Below are positions 12,601-27,600 of a stretch of DNA of 64,000 nt, one piece after another (the stretch's first letter is position 1; each line of letters begins with the position of its first letter). The DNA lies in assembly GCF_030936135.1 (NCBI RefSeq), contig NC_082619.1, forward strand, positions 1,243,208-1,307,207, given 5' to 3'. The notes under the pieces are model-generated. The model saw nothing but the letters and a program-made list of their open reading frames with translations, searched no databases and was not told the origin of the DNA. The stretch comes from Gavia stellata (Eukaryota; Chordata; Aves; Gaviiformes; Gaviidae). The translations under genes were made by a program, and so were the position numbers.

Positions 12601-15600
12601 CTGCCATTTCTTGGTCTAGTATGTTAGCTAGTCACGGCCTGGTTCGGAGCTCAGAGCGGTGGCTTCAATCAGTGCCTGCCCTCAAGTTTGTCCCGCTGGA
12701 AGGTGGGGTGATTGCAGCCTGCCTACTCTTGGGTTATAATTTCAGGCAGAAGTTAAATGTCCAGGAATAATCTTCTGCAAATTTCCATCTCTCATGGAGC
12801 AGATTCAATGTGGAAGCATAAATGGGTCTGCTGCAGAGTACGTAGGGTGCTCCCAGGGGCTGATGGGTGCTGCAGCAGGCACTGCTAACTCTTCTCCGCT
12901 GAGACCCTGTGAACAGCAAAGCAACAGATTAAAAAAGTCGTCTGAGCCCAAGGAATGAGTGTGTTTATCTTAATGAAGTTCCTTCCCTTTGAAAGGGACT
13001 GGATGAAAAGAAATTAAACTGGTCTCGAAGTCACCCAAAGCTTTGCGATTTTGCTTCGTGCTGTAGGAACCCATGCTATTTCTGACCCCTGCATCCTCCC
13101 AGAGAGGGGGTAACGAATGTTGTAGCTATAATTGTGTTTGACTTACTGCCTAGAAGGAGTCTTTAAAATCAAGACACGCTGAAGAAGGGCGAGAGTCTTC
13201 CTTGGATTCTGACGCAGCGTGCCCTCCGACTCCAGTTCAAGTCCTTCCTGGAGATGCTGACAGTAGCCTGTCTGGCCAGAACAAGGAGTCCGATGGGAAA
13301 CTCAGTGGGAATGAACCACTGGGCAAGCAAGATGCTGAGGTGGAAGGTGACATCTCTGCAGCTGACGAGCTGCCACAGTCTCTGGGGGAAAGGAGCGCAG
13401 CAGGGACAGATGTGCCCAGCGGTCCTGGGCAACCTGGAGTTGCATCTCCAGCTGCTGAAGCTGCTGAGGCAGATCATCTGGCAAGCCTGGCTGCCACCGT
13501 CGACACCGTGTCTGTTGGTGAAAAGATAGTGAATGAAATCAGGGAAGAAGCAGCAGCTGATCTGAAAACAGACAGCAGGCTGGATGCTGGCAAAGTAAGA
13601 GACCTGCCTGCATGGGTTGGGTTTGGTGTGGAAGCTGCTTTGGCTGTACCCGTTGCTTTGTAAGGCCCTGATTCAGGAAAGCTCTTCGAGCACTTACTCG
13701 TTTTCTGTTAAGTCAGCGTAAGTGCTTTCCTAGTCAGCGGGGTGTTCCTGGGGGGGGGCATGAGTGCTCTGAACTCCCAGATCGGCTTCTTTAGTGTGGA
13801 GCTAGGAAATCATTCTTTTATGTGTACACAAAGTGCTGTCCAAAGCAACCGACAGGCAAAACCCCTGAACTGTGACGCATGTTTTGAGTCTTGGAGGAGA
13901 AGTAAGTCTCAGCTTTCAGTGCTGCCATCTGTACGAAGCAAGCAGGTTTTATAATGAAGTTCACACCAAGCCCAGCTGTCCGCGCTGCTTTGTTTCTCTC
14001 CTTCTGTTGTTTCTCTCAGCTTATGCAGAGATGGGGCAAAAGTGTAAAGCGAGCTGCCAGCTGCGATATTCGCAGCTCTGCGGAAGGATGCGACAGGGAG
14101 GTGCGAGGTCAGAGTGGGGAAGGACGGTACCTCGGGGCTGGCTCCAGAGCTGTAGCTCGAGTCCATCGAGCGTAGTACCTTCCAGTCAGCCCAGTGCTTT
14201 TCTAGCTCTCTCTGGGAGGAGAACTGGCAAACAGCCGCCTGCAGTCAGCTGAACCAGGGTGTCTGTGCAGCCTCTGGCAGGAGAGGAACCATTAAGGTGC
14301 AGATGCGTTCATGGCCTGGCCCCTGCAACTGGGGTGCCAGACAGACGCACGCTGTCCACTCTTGTTCGGTGTCATCCAGAAACGTTAGAATATGAGATCT
14401 GAAAAACTCTCTCTTTACAATCTAGCTTCCTTCCTGCTGATTTTGAGGATTTTTCTGGTTCCATTGACGTGTAATGTCTTTAAGAAACGATAAGCTATAA
14501 AACTGAGCCTGGAAAACGTGCTCTGTCCTGAAGAGCTTCAAGTTGAAAGCTTTGCTTTTACGAACACTTACCTGCACGCTTGCTTTATGCATCTGGGTAG
14601 TTCTGCTGAAGTCAGCAGGGCTACATGGGTGTTCACATTGAACGGTTACGTATTGTTTCACGATGGCTGAGAGCATAGGAGTCCTCGCTGTGGTGGGGCA
14701 TGGCAAGGTGTACTCCCAAAGTCCTTTTAAGACCATGGTACTGTTCTGTATGGCTTTACCCATTTGTGTGGTGGGCTGGGGAGTTCTCAGAGCTGCAGAA
14801 GGAACAGAGGACAGTAAGCAAGTGCCCTTTATCAGGGATATTTGAAGAGCACTTTGCCCTCCCCAGTCCCATCTCCTGTCCTCCTTCCCCGGTCCTTCAT
14901 CTCTGTGAAGTGGTGTTTTGTGCTTGTCTTGTGGGTCACACCCTTGGTGTCTTTCCTGTGATATTCAATCACCTTTTCTTCCCTACGCTAGAGAGGCCAG
15001 ATTTGTCTTCCTGGTATCAGTTGTCATCTTGTTGGAAATGCCTAGGTGAAGCTGCAGGGGTAAGACATGTGCAGGCTGTAATGCATATCTCCTCTCAGCT
15101 ATCGAAGGCATCCGAGACCAGCGACTGTGGGGAGGACTTGCAAGTTTCTAACCGCTCAGACCGTGAGCTGATTCAGCCTATGGTGAGTCACTAAAAGCTC
15201 TGCGTCCCTTGGGTGTGGGCTTCATGTTCCTCTGGGAATGCGCAGCCAGTTCATGCTATCTTGCAGTCCAGCTGCCCGACTCCTTAACTGCTAAGCAATG
15301 ACCTTACAGCTGTGGCACAGGCCAGCAACATCATCCTGTGCTTAGCAGGTTCTGTCTGTGGGTGAGGTAATATCCCTGGAAAAGTAGGTCACTTAGAGCT
15401 GGGACTGTACTCAGATAATTGCAAAAAGGAAAATAATAAGCAGTGTCAAAATTATGCTTTAAGGGACTGCAGCTTTTTCTAAGGGGAGTCGGTATGGCTG
15501 GGAGACCTGGCTCCTGAAGGTCCCAGAGGGAGAACATGCAGGAGGGTAGCCCTGAGATGGGGGGGAGATGCCCATCAGCATCTCTTCATCTCCACAGGAA

Positions 15601-18600
15601 AATGCCATTGCCATCTGCCAGTGGGAGCAGAGGCAGCATGGCCAGCAAATGGCTGAGAATATCATTATTTATCGGTGTTAGTACAAGCCTGTGTGTTGGC
15701 AAGTGGCTGCCGCCTCAAACAATTACCTTTTGTAGTGCTCGCTTGTGGGCATGTGTGCGCACAGACACACACACTCCGTGTGTGCAGCCAAGTGCGAGGA
15801 CCCCCAGAGACTCCGCCAGGAGGGAGGGTTATCTTGGAGAGTGAATAGCTTGTGGGCAACTTGCAGAAGCTGACTTTTAGGGCAGATCTCAGGAAATCTG
15901 CAGCAGTATCAGAAATGAGAGCAGTAGAGGCTGGGGGGAGATCTGCTGCTTGCTGTGGATGTACCATGTGTCACCCCCGCCTGCTGCAGTCGGTGGCATG
16001 GACGCGTGCACCGGTAGCGTGACAGAGCTCACCGCCCTGCAATCCCACGGTGTCCTCCCTGTGTGGCATTGCAGTCCCCTGGCCTCACAGGGAGAGTTTC
16101 CTTGGGGACCATCAGTGAAGGGAGCCTCTGCGCTGCACGCTCCTGGTGGCCAAGCCCAAAGGGAACCCTGATTTACTGAGTGCCCCTGTCTGCCATCGTC
16201 CCAGCAGGTAGCTCTGCATAAACCACCTTGCCTGCCTGTGCCTCTGCGCCTTGGGAAAGAGAAAACCCAACTCGCTGCTGGTCGAGCCGTGAGCAGAGCC
16301 ATCTGTCTGCCTGCAGTGCAGATATGCCCTCCGCTTGGATGCGGGCCTGAGTCTTGGTGTAACCATCCTGTGTCCTGTAAACCTTTCTAATTGTTCAAAT
16401 ATCTAGTGCTACAAAAGACTTGCTGTCAGTGGGATGGTGAGTGTGGATTCCAAGCTGTGTTAGGATTTTGGTCTAGTCTCAGGCTCTCTGGCAAAACCTG
16501 CGCATGCTCATCAGACGCTGATCCTTTTCTGCTTTCTTCTTTAGGACTTCGGCTTCCAGAGTCGGCTTTCTGAGCAGGTACTGGACGTGGGGATTCTGTC
16601 TCCCGCATTGGACAGCCCCACGTGCAAGGTAAGTGCTATATATGTGATCAGGGACTGATCTGTGAATAGACAGGGTAAAATACTGTACTGTGGTGCGCTA
16701 ATAACAGGATGGTGCTGTCGGCATAGAAGCTTTGCAGAGGAAAACAGAGGTGATGTGTTAAGCAACAGGGATTAGAGCAGCGCTACTAGAGCATTGTTTT
16801 TTCTCCAGAGATGAGTTGCAGGTAGCTGCTCAAAGAACATAGTCTTTGAGTAGAGGTGGCTCGCGAGGGGTGCGTGCATGCAAGCTCACACGTGTGCTTT
16901 CCCTGCCCCAGTACAAGTGTAAAGAAATGGCTTTCCTGGGGAATGGTGGGAAGCAGAGTCTCTTTTACTTTTTTCTTTTGTGAGTATATTTGTCCTTTTC
17001 TTTCTCTTAAGCGGATGGAAAGGATTTGTGTAACAGAATACAATAGCGTAAATGGGAAGAAAAGGAGGTTAACGCCCTCTGACAGATTTTGGTATAGGGA
17101 AGCCTATTTTTAAGCATTCGGTTGACTTGCCTGCTTTCATGTAGGGGGAAAAATAGGCTCCTTTCAGTCAGTCTGTGGCATGTGAAGGAGTGTACATAAG
17201 CACGCGCCTGTCTGTGCTTCCTATATCACGGTAGCCCGGGATGCAGCTATGATCGGACAGTTCTGACTGAAGAAGATTGCTGTGCATCTTGAGGTTTTAT
17301 CCTTGTCTTCTCAGCATGTCACTGAGTTGGCTTCCTCAGCCCCACGTTCCTATTGAGCCCTCTCAGCTACCCCTCTGCTGCGCCATCTCGGCTCATCAGT
17401 GTGTTGGCTGGAAGAGCGTGCCGTGCAGCGAGGCGGAGGGTCAGGCTCCAGCTGGGGTTGCTCAGCCTTGCTCTGATTGTAAGTGAGTTGATCAGCTGCA
17501 CTGGAGGAGACCCTGAGCGGCACACTCACCACCTGTCCAGCAGAGAGGAGCAATCCAGTTTGTAAGGTTGTGTCTGGAGAATACACCTGTCCTCTTGTGC
17601 CTAATAATGAGCGTAATCAGATGTGAAGGGAAAACAAAACATATGCCTGCTGTGTTCTCCCCCTCTCCCTCTCGCTGCAGCACAGTCACTGTGCATACAA
17701 ATGTCCTGTTGGAGCAGCCACATTTGGAGTTTGTTACAGCCCTGTCTTGACGAGAGAGGTGGGTTTGAGATGGTGCTCCCTGCAGAACTGCAGCTGCTGC
17801 TCTGTGTCTGTAGACAGAAGGTAGTCTGAAATGACTCTGGGTTGTAGGAATGTGCTTACTTCCACGTAATGGGCTTGCCTTGCTTTGAATATATTGGCAA
17901 AATATTCTTTTTTAAAAAAGGACCACCTCGGTCAGCTCCATGAGCACGGTATTGGAGCGTTTTGGTCAGCGTGTTTTGGCAGGACCTGTGGTAGCTTGCA
18001 GGGGCTGTGTGGGCTGCTTCCTGCTAGACCTGGCTTCTCTGCTGGCAGTGGGGAGGCTGCTCCTTTCACCCTTCACTTAACAGGCATTTAAAGTGCTGGC
18101 ATCCTGCTTTGCTGGCCCTGCTGCCGCACTGAGGGTGACGGTGGTGAGGGGCTGGAAGCAGGCGTGCGATCTAAGCTGATGTGTGCTGGAGACTGTGGAG
18201 ATCCTCCTGCTGAGGTCCCTTGGGAACTGTGCTGTGCAGAGGGAGGAGACAGCCTGTTCTCTGTCATCCTGCTTTCCTGTGTCCACAAGACCGGCTTTGT
18301 ATCGTGAGCGATGTCCTCTGTGGGACGCAGCCTGGCATTTGAGCAGGGCAGAAAACCAAGCTGCTTGCAGTACTGGGACTGCTGGGGATGCTGAGGCAAC
18401 AGGAGGGGCAAGGCGCTCTGGCAGTTTCACAGCCCTTGTTCCCTGCAGGCAGGTGCTGGCTTCGCCTTCTCAAATGTGTCCAGAGATTCCTGCAGCCCGT
18501 GAATTCTGGGGAGGGACTGCTCTCCTGGGAAGGCATGCTGGGCAGGGGTGCAGCAGTGGCCCCACGCGTGGGCTCAGCAGCGTTACTCTGACTGGTTATC

Positions 18601-21600
18601 CCTATTCTCAGGAAGATCTCTTTCTCTATTTGTCTGGCTTCTTTCCTTTCACCGGCAGCAGTGACAGAGCCCGTTTTGAGCCAGGAAACATTTGCTGAGC
18701 TCCTCGGTTCTCGGGAATTGAAGTCATTATTTACACCGGGGCAGGAGGGAGGCTGGGAGGGGGAGCTGCCTGGGAGAGCTCTGACCAGGCTGATGTGATG
18801 GAAGGCGACAGCACTTGCAGGGAATCCTTCTGCTGTTTGCTCTGCTGAACATTTGCATAAATTACTGCTGGTTTAATTCTGTGTTATTTTGGCCCTGCTC
18901 CACAGTACACTCCTGCGTGGCAAGGGCTGAGCTCACCTGCTGTGTCTGTGGTCCCCAAGAATTTATGAATGGGCTACTCTTCTGGGGACCAGAAACCTCA
19001 GCAGGGAGGATGGGCCCTTACTGCTTTCTCATGTGGGGCTGACAGCTTGAAGAGGGAAGTTCTCCCCCTCCCCAGGTGAACTGCACAGTGCGTGTTTGTG
19101 TGTGCCTGCTGCGGGGACAGAGGTGCCTGGTAGCTGGCAGGTGGGAGAAGGAGCAGCTGACTATTTCATATTCAAATATTTGCTATTCCTGTTTCGAGTA
19201 TTTACTATGTCATAAATAAGCCAACAGAAGTTGCTCGGAGTGTGTTACTGAGGGGGCTGGCTTCCTTAGCAGCACCCAAACTGATGCGTTCTGGAGCGAG
19301 TAGTCAGAAATCCCTGGGTAGGTGAGACTGTGTGTGTGCTGCCTATCACAACTTGCCTGAGAACCGGGATGCGAAGCAGGACTGAGTCCTATTGTGATTC
19401 TGGTCACAGCCAAGATATCGATTTGCTTTATGGCCACAGCACATTATTTTACTTTCGTGTGTGTGACGTTCCTCTTCTAGGAGGTTTTTTTCCTACACTT
19501 TTCAGGGAGTTTAGGGTTGCTTGGATATGTAAGAAGACCTTCAGGAAAAAAACAAACCTGTGTCCAAAGTGCTTAGCGCTGGCAGGGAGTTCATATTCCA
19601 TACTGAAAAAGCAACCCCCAGACCATAACCTAACACAACCTGGAGAGCTGCGCTCTCAGGCCTCTCAGCTGTGCTGCCAGAACCGTTCCTGCAAGGCGTT
19701 CCTGTGATGTTTTGAGACCTTGGTTACCTGCAGGAGAGGAGGGTGGCACATCCAGCTGGGCGTTCTGGAGCAGCCTGTGGATGTTGTTTGGTCCTTGGGC
19801 TCAGCGCTGATGCGCTGGACCAGAGCGGTGCTGCCCTTCAGCAGAACCGCTGTAAGGTCCTGAGAGGCTTTGATGGTGAAGGAGCCAGCAAACTCCACAC
19901 TGTTTGCTTTTACCTGCAGGCCCAGGAGCTGGGAGAAGAGGAAAAAGACCAAAGCAAAGCCAGTATAGAGGAAGAGCAAAGCCAAAGAACAAAAGCTGCT
20001 GAGAGGTATGGTACAAACAGTCAGAGCAGCAAAGGAGGCGTGGACAGCTCTAGCTCTGGATGACTTGCCTGTCTTGTCCGCCCCTGCTCTACTCTGGTCA
20101 CTCTAACCTGCACAGGTGTCCCCTGTAGAACACCCCGAGATGCTGCAGCTTCTCCCAGGGTCTTTCCCGCTAAACCTCTCGCTTCTCCTGCCACCTCCTT
20201 AGCACTGTCTCAGCAGATTTCGGCTTTGTTGCAGCTTCTGGCTGGGTAGGCAGCAAAACTGCCTGTCTTTCATTTCCTTGTGTCTGCCCCAGATGTGGAG
20301 CTGCTTCTGTTTCCATAACAGCTATCTGACTTTTCTCCAAGGCTGCGAAAGTCGCGCTTTTTGCCAAGATGGTCTGAACCTGTTAACATTGTGTGTTGTG
20401 CCCTGTGGCGTTTAGCCATGGAAGACTTAGCCACTGGCCATTGTCCCATGACAGCCCCCAGTCTCGGTCAGCGCCGGTCCTGCTGGGCTGCCAGCTCTTC
20501 ACTGGGCAGAGCCCGTAGCTGAAGGCTCCCAGGGCCAGCCTGGTGCCCCTTACTGGTGGCAGGGAGTCCAGCTGCAATGTGAACGGTTCTCTTCCACTTC
20601 CTCCCATAGAGGTGGCCTAGAGCAAGTCGCTGGTTGAGCAGGTGTGAGCATTAAGCTATTTTATACCCTGGTATGTGGACAACTCGCTCTAGAGTGCACC
20701 AGCTTTTACACCAAGAGCAATGCCGGCTTCCAGACCCTTGGTTACTGCAAGGACTCCCCCTGTCTAGGGGAGCTGTTTTCAGCCTGTTTGTGGCGACTTG
20801 TTTCAAACAGTTGAAATACTGTGCTGAGCAGTGAGCTCCGTGCTCTCTCGAGCCCCTCCCTTCCCCCTTTGAGAACTGCAGCGTGAGGCATTTATAGATG
20901 AATCGTGTCAAAACTCTTAGCCTCCGCGCAGAGTTACATATACTCTGGGGCACTGGGAACCAAGAAGCTGTTGCCTGTGCCAGGAAAACTTGTGAACAGA
21001 AGAAGCTGCAGTCCATCTTAATGACTGGCTGTGTGCGCTTGGGATTTGCAGCCTTGTTCTTAGAGGAGCTGTTCATGTGAAGGTCCCCGAAAATGTGTTC
21101 TGCCCGCAGGAATTGTCTCCTCATCACTTGGTACCTGCTTGCCAGCTGTGCATCCTCTCTTTCTCTCTGCCTGTAAAGCTAGCTAGTGCTTGCCTTGTCT
21201 CTCTTCTCTGTACTTCCAAGATGAAGTAGCACTGTAGATGTAAACGTGCCTGCCAATATTTCCGTCTGTAACTTGGACAACAGGGAGAGTATTGCTAATA
21301 GGGCTGACTTCTCTTGGGAAAATTCTCTAAGGACCTGGAAAGAGAGGGAGATAATCCAGGGAAGGGATTCAGCGTTTCGAGACCGACACCCGTTAAATCC
21401 TCAGCTGCCTGTTAGTCCGGCAGGGCTTGAGGTGGTGGAATGGTTTGGAGCCCTTCCGTGCCTTTGGCAGCCCCATGTTGGACAAACGGGTCCCGTTGGC
21501 AGGCATGGCTTGGTGCCCATCTAAGTCAGCTGCACGTCCCATCCTCCCCCTGTGTTGTCTACCTGCAGCAGCCACTAGACTCCAATCTGTACTAATCTGG

Positions 21601-24600
21601 TCTTCTGTTACCTCTCTTGTGCTGCAAAGTGAGAGGGATCAAAGTGGTTGTGAAACACCAGAAGAGAAGTGTTTTGCTTTAGAAAATCCCAATCAGGAGG
21701 AGGCCGTGGCCCAGGAGCCGGAGGAGGGATCGCTGGATAGCCTAATCAATCTGGAGGAGCTTGCTGCCCCGCGGAAAGCGTAAGGGCTTCGTTTAAGTCC
21801 CTGGTGTTGTAAGCATAACAGCTTTTGTCCTTTTGTTCCCCTTTGTGGTGTTTTAAGTTCGTGTGTGAAGTCAGCACGCTAGGAGATGCGGTTTGGTGGG
21901 CACAGCAGAGCTCGAACATCTCCGTATGCAAATCCAAGCAGCTGTTTGGCTGGCAAGAGTGCCAAGTGAACAGTCTGTACCGGGGAGGGTGAGAACAGCA
22001 GCTCAGCCCTTGGGGTCTGTGGCACAGGACTCTGTGGGAGGGAGAAAGAGCTGTTTGCTTTGTGCTCGGAAAAGCCTCCTTCTTACCAGTGTTGCTAACA
22101 AGGCTGTAAGCATTCACCCTCTTTTGATAAATGCTTTTGCACAGGCTCCTGAGTTCACTTGCTGAGCGGTGCCGAGATGGGGGGGAATGACAAAAACCCA
22201 ACAAATCACCCCACTTTCACAGTCACTGGGAACATCGGTTGCTTTGAGATAATAAGGTCAGAGCGCGGGATGGCTGAGCTCGGGCTCCCTGCAAAAGCCA
22301 GCGGTCTATTGCTGTACTAAATCGATGGTCTCTGCAGATATGTACCTGCAGTTCCACTGCGATAGAAGATCTCAGTAGAAGTGATTGTGCTGACTTTGCT
22401 TTCTCTGTCAAATGACGGATCAGCAGATGCAATTGGAAAAAATAGGCAGTGCGTCTCTCGGGACAAAGTGGTGGAGAAGCAATCTTTGATGTGGAGACCA
22501 GCACAGTAGCTCCCTCTTTTTCTATTAGGAATTGTGTTGGGTTGTGGCAATGTGTGTGTGTTGGCTGGATCACTTTTTAAGCAAGAACTGGGGCAAAAGG
22601 ACGAACGTGATAAAAAGGTGGAAGTGGCTCAATTGCTTTGCAGAGCAGCCTGATAAATGACACCTTCTGCAGGCATCTCTGCAGTTGGCGCAGAGCACGC
22701 AGCATTATGGGGGAGCACTAGTGAAGCGGGATTTTTCCAGAACCCAACTACTCTTTCCTCTGTCTTGTTCTTTTTGCTAATGGCTGTGTAAGCGACCTTT
22801 TCTCTTTTGACTCAAGGCTATATTACTGGGGCTGTTATTTCCCTGATTCCTGGCAAAACAGAAGTCCCTCCGCCTTTACGCTAGCAGTCTCAGAGCACGA
22901 TGAGACCTTGCTGCTCCAGCTTTCACTAGCAAAGAATAAAAATCTTGTTCCTAGACTAATCTTCACTTTCCCCTCCTTCCCCTTCAGCCTCTCTCAGACC
23001 TTATAATTTTGCTGCTCTCTGTCTGAAAAAAACTTAATTAGAAACAGATTGGGTTTGAATTTTTGGAGCGCTTAAGGCTTCCTGTTGTCTGGAGCTGGCA
23101 AACTCCCAGCACACTTTAGACTGCAATTGCAGAAAAAATACCTGGTCCATCAGAAGTGCACTGCCAATCGCTGGGCCGAAAACAGGTACTGATTGCATCT
23201 GCTTTTGTGCCTGGCAACCCTAGCCAGGCTTTCGTAGCTACTAGATCCTTCACGAAGTGAGACCGTGTCGCCCTCGCAAGGTGAGCTCTGGAGGGCCAAA
23301 ATAAGAGTTGTTCAGGACCTGAGTGCTGCCAGGGCTGGGTTTAATAATTTATCAGTCAGAGTTTCTCTGCGAGTCAACGAGAGGGCCCACCAGCGGTGCG
23401 TGGGGGCAGCCCCAAGCTGTTACCTGAGACAACGTGCTGTTCAAAACCTTGAGCATGTGCTGCGTGTTCCCCAACAGCCTTGTAAAGAGTGCTTTCCTGC
23501 AGCAAGCTTATCTTCAGCCTCTGTGCCCTCCACCCGCCTGCACTGCTGTTCCTCACCTCCCGTGAGCTAAAGAGCAAGGGCTCCGCAGCAGCCTGCAGTG
23601 GCTGCAGTCTAGAGAGGATTCTGCATGTCCTTTCCCTTTGTCGACAGTGAAGCTTCTAGAGTAGGTGGCTTTGAGATTTTTGGTTTGGAGTTGATAACTG
23701 TTTGGCGCAATGTTGCTGTCCCTTTCCTGTTACTTGGTTTTCTGTCACCCTTTTGCCAAAGGAGCTTTGTCTTTTTGGTAGGCAACCTGAGAAGGAAATT
23801 GAGCACGAGCAGTCCTTGAACCAGCCTAGTGAAGAATCCCTGGAGGGAATAGCCAAGGAGCTGGAGCTGGAGCTTGAGCAAGAGAAAATGCATTTATTAC
23901 AAGCAAAGAAGGAGAAAATTCAGCAGTTCCAGGAGGAGATGAGGCAGCAGGAGGAGGAGGAAGCGCAGAAGCTTCATCAGCAAAAGGAAAAATCCCTCAG
24001 GTACTTTCCTCTTTTACTCCATCTCCCCGCTATTTCTCCTGTGAGCCTTTCCTAGCCGCAATTTTATTGCCGGTGGCCGCAGGCTTGTGCTGTTACAGGC
24101 CACCACCGGGAAAGCGGTGCTGCTTTGCAGAGTTGTGGGCAAAGGAGGCAAGAACAAGGCTTTTGGGGAGGGGGAGTAGGGGACTCTTTGCCTGGCGCAG
24201 ACAGTCCTGTGTGGGAGGATCTGCACATCCTGAAAAGAATAGAGGTCTGCTGTCAGTGCTGTAAATGCTTAAAGCAGATGTGTAGAGAGCACGGCCTGCC
24301 TCAGGAAAGCGCTCTCCAATACACCAAGGGAGCATCTTCCCATGTCCTGCAAGACGAGCTCTGATTCGATACACATGCAGCTTTCAGAGCTCTGAACCTG
24401 TCTTTTATGGTTAACCTGGGAAAAGTTTCCAGTTCAGTGCGTGGAGCTTTACCGCCTGGCAGACGTTCAAATCCTGGGCTAAATGGTAGTAACAGGACTG
24501 GAAACTGGAGCATTAGAGGAGATGAGCTTACCCCAGAGGAACTGTCTGAAACGCTGGTACTGTAAGTTTTACAGAGGGACTTCCAAACAAGACTTTAAGG

Positions 24601-27600
24601 AATAGGGCCTGGATGTCTGTGTGAAACCCAGCCAGTGCATGAGGATCTAATAGCGATCCAGGGAGCAGAACAGCACTGGGAGCTGTGTCCTCTCCCTGGC
24701 AGGATTTTTCTCTCAAGGCTTGTATTTTATTTCAGGTGGCCTTGATACTTATGTTCTTAGCACACTGAGCCTGCCAGAAACAGTACCTTGACGTGAAATG
24801 TCATGGGAATGCCGTCTTGGGTGCGAAGGAAGACACAGAAATCGCACCTGAAGGGAAAAATGTTTATGCAGTAATAAAGCAGTCTATGCCGTAAAAAGAG
24901 TGTCATGCAAAAATACGAAGCTTACAGTTGTACTAATGCATCCAGGTACCTTGGCTGGGAGCTTGCTTTCATTTAATAGGAGTTGATTTCATTTACCTGG
25001 AAAAAAAAACCCCAAACAAGTGCCACCTGTGATGATATAGCGCATTTTAAAAACGCACCGCAGAAGTATGATGCTCAGGGGGCTGCGTCTCCCATGTCAG
25101 CAGCCAGGTTCTGAAGGTATGGAGGAGAATTAACGGTCTGGAGCCCTGGAAATGCATCACTCAGACAGGCACAGCTAGTGGGAGCAGCACCTGATCTGTA
25201 GGCCTTGGGGAGGCGGTTTGAAGATATTAAAGCCTCCTGAACCTATCTTTTTTTTTTCCTATGGCTGCTCATCTCTCAGGTCTCTAAAAGAAGATTTGGC
25301 AAAGGTTTCTGAGGAGGAAGAGTTGCGTGTCAGAAAGGAAGAAACTGAGAGACTCTCAAAGCTGCGAGCCAAAATCACCTCGGAGACCGAGGCCGAGAAG
25401 GAGAAGATAAGGTGAAAAGCTTTGCTGCCATCCCTAGGGAAGTAAACTCTGCTGCTTTGGGAGGGAATCATCTTGCATGCCACCGGCAACCATGCAAAGT
25501 GGAGGTCCTGGCCCTCCTGAGCCTCCCACAGCTGGTACCCTGCCTTGGCAGCAAGTACGAGGCCCTGGCTATGATGCTGTATGTGCTGGGGAGCCGTGTG
25601 TCCGTAGAAGGTGAAGCAGATGGACCTTAATGGTAACAGCTCTGCCGCCTTGGAGCTGACGAAGTTTTGCTAAACAGACATACAGTACGTAAGTGTCCTG
25701 AAGAGAGGTGTTGCTGTAATGTTGGACCAGGCACAGCTCCTGTGAAAACAATTGGAGGAGGCAGAGAAGGCAGGCACTGGAAAACTTACATTTTGCTATT
25801 TGTTTTTTACTTGGTTGACAGATACATCTCCCGCTGATCGCTTTACTTTTTATTTCCAAGGCCTTAGTTGATGCATTTGTGAATCTGCGTGCTGGGGTTC
25901 TTGGTTTCTTCTGGCTTGCGTGTCCTATCCTATAGCAGCGTCTTCTCTCGGCTCTGGTTCCCAAATGGAGCCCAGTGGTAAAGTATCAAATTCTGACTTG
26001 CTTCTGTCTGTGTTCTTGTTGCAAACCTACCAGGGCAGAGCAAGAGGTCGCACTGCAGAAACTAAGAGAAGAGTGGGAATCCCAGCAGGCAATGGAGAAG
26101 GAGAGCCTGGAGAGGAAGCAGCAGCTTGTTTTGCAGAAAATGAAGCTGGAAATGGAGGAAGCTCAGCAGAAAGAGATGATTCGTCTGGAACAAGAGAAGG
26201 AACAATTCCTGAGTGAGCTCAAGGAGAGGTTAGACAGGGAAAAGAAGGAGGTGAGATCTTCATCGGCGGCTAGGGTCAGACTGATGCTGTTCCCGCTGAC
26301 CTGGCTTGCATTGCAATGCTAAAGTGTTGAGATTAAATAATACCTGCATGTGCTTTAATAATGACTCGCTGAAATGTAAAGGAAAGATGCTAGGCATGCT
26401 GTCGGAGGCATAATTGAGGTGAGGGGGAGTACTCCCCCAATTTTTATTACAATGATGATTAAATAACAATTATTTAAACGGCCACATTGCATCTGAAGAA
26501 GAGAAGGATCGCTGTGTGTCTCTGCCAAGCCAAGCCAAGCCATTTTATCAGATGAGAATATCTCTTTGGCTGCTGCTTTAGTCCTCCAGAGAGCCTGGGG
26601 AGTTGTTGAATGGAGGCAGTTCGTAGTCCTTCCAGCACAGCATGATTGAGATCTGTTGAGATCTCCTGGAAAGGAAATCACATAGAGGGTAAAGGCACCT
26701 TGTATGTAATCCAGTTTGAAAGGGGTTTACCGTCGTGCTTTTTTGATGCTTATGGATAGACGTTAATTGCAACTGCATCTTGCCCAGCATGTCCCCACAC
26801 GTAGAGGTTTTCCAGCAGACTGTCTTGCTCATGTTCCTGTAGGCAGCAGAAGAGCTAGAGAAAGAGTTTACAACTGAACTCCAGCAGCTGAAGTCTGCAG
26901 CAGAAGAGAAGCACCATAAGGTAAAAGATGGTGTCCTTAAAATGTAAATCGTGTTTTTTCCCACACTGTCACCAAAGGTGGCCAGGGAGAGTGGCATTGA
27001 TTTTTTTTCCACTTCCTAAATGTGGTTCTGGGCTCAACATTTGGACACGCTCCATGTCGGGGGTGGTGAGACTGCACACACTGGTCTTTGCCTTGCTGCT
27101 TGCTCTCTGTAGGAGGGCACTAAATGGATCTTGTCAGAAGGGTGACAAGTGTCTGTGGGTGGCTTTTGTGGCAGGTCATTTCCAGCCTGCAAACCCAGAT
27201 AGCAGAGGCACAGAGGAGCGAGGAGGCTCGGCTGCGCGACGACTTGCAGAGAGCAGAACAGAAAGTGCAGCAAAAAGCCTATCGAGTAACAGAATATGAA
27301 TGCGAGGCAAGTATTCGTCTTGGATTGCTGAAGGTTCTCTACCCTCTCTCTTTGGATGCATGGTGAGGTCTGAGAGGCCCCGTCCCCTGCCCAGGGGTGA
27401 CAGTGGTGCCTTAGGGGAAAGGACACCCCTGCAGCATCTCGCCTCACCAGGGTGCTTGCCTTGTACTACCCAGGCCACAGCCTGACCCCGCTTGCAAGGT
27501 ACCCTGAATTTCAGTCCTGCTGCTCGTGTGAGAGGCTGCTGTCTTGGGGGGGCACTGTAGTGCACTGCTGTAGTTCAGAGAAACATCCTCCCGTGTCACC

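Larger units (their letters stand above)
7977..13153 (+). other. CEP164 intron 7 region (5.2 kb)
   Basis: The longest CEP164 intron if the candidate exon at 10666-10776 is not used. It contains that candidate, a hairpin-forming GATA palindrome at 9266-9292 and a polypyrimidine stretch near 11085-11105. No other coding signal is supported. Confidence 0.6.

Noticed and set aside
17681-17758. Exon-like segment in CEP164 intron 10 (strong polypyrimidine acceptor, gag-gtgggt donor, 26 codons, phase 0-0)
   Set aside because: The peptide (Cys- and aromatic-rich, [11 protein letters not shown]...) is unlike any CEP164 region, whose neighbours are acidic and polar, and no family counterpart exists.
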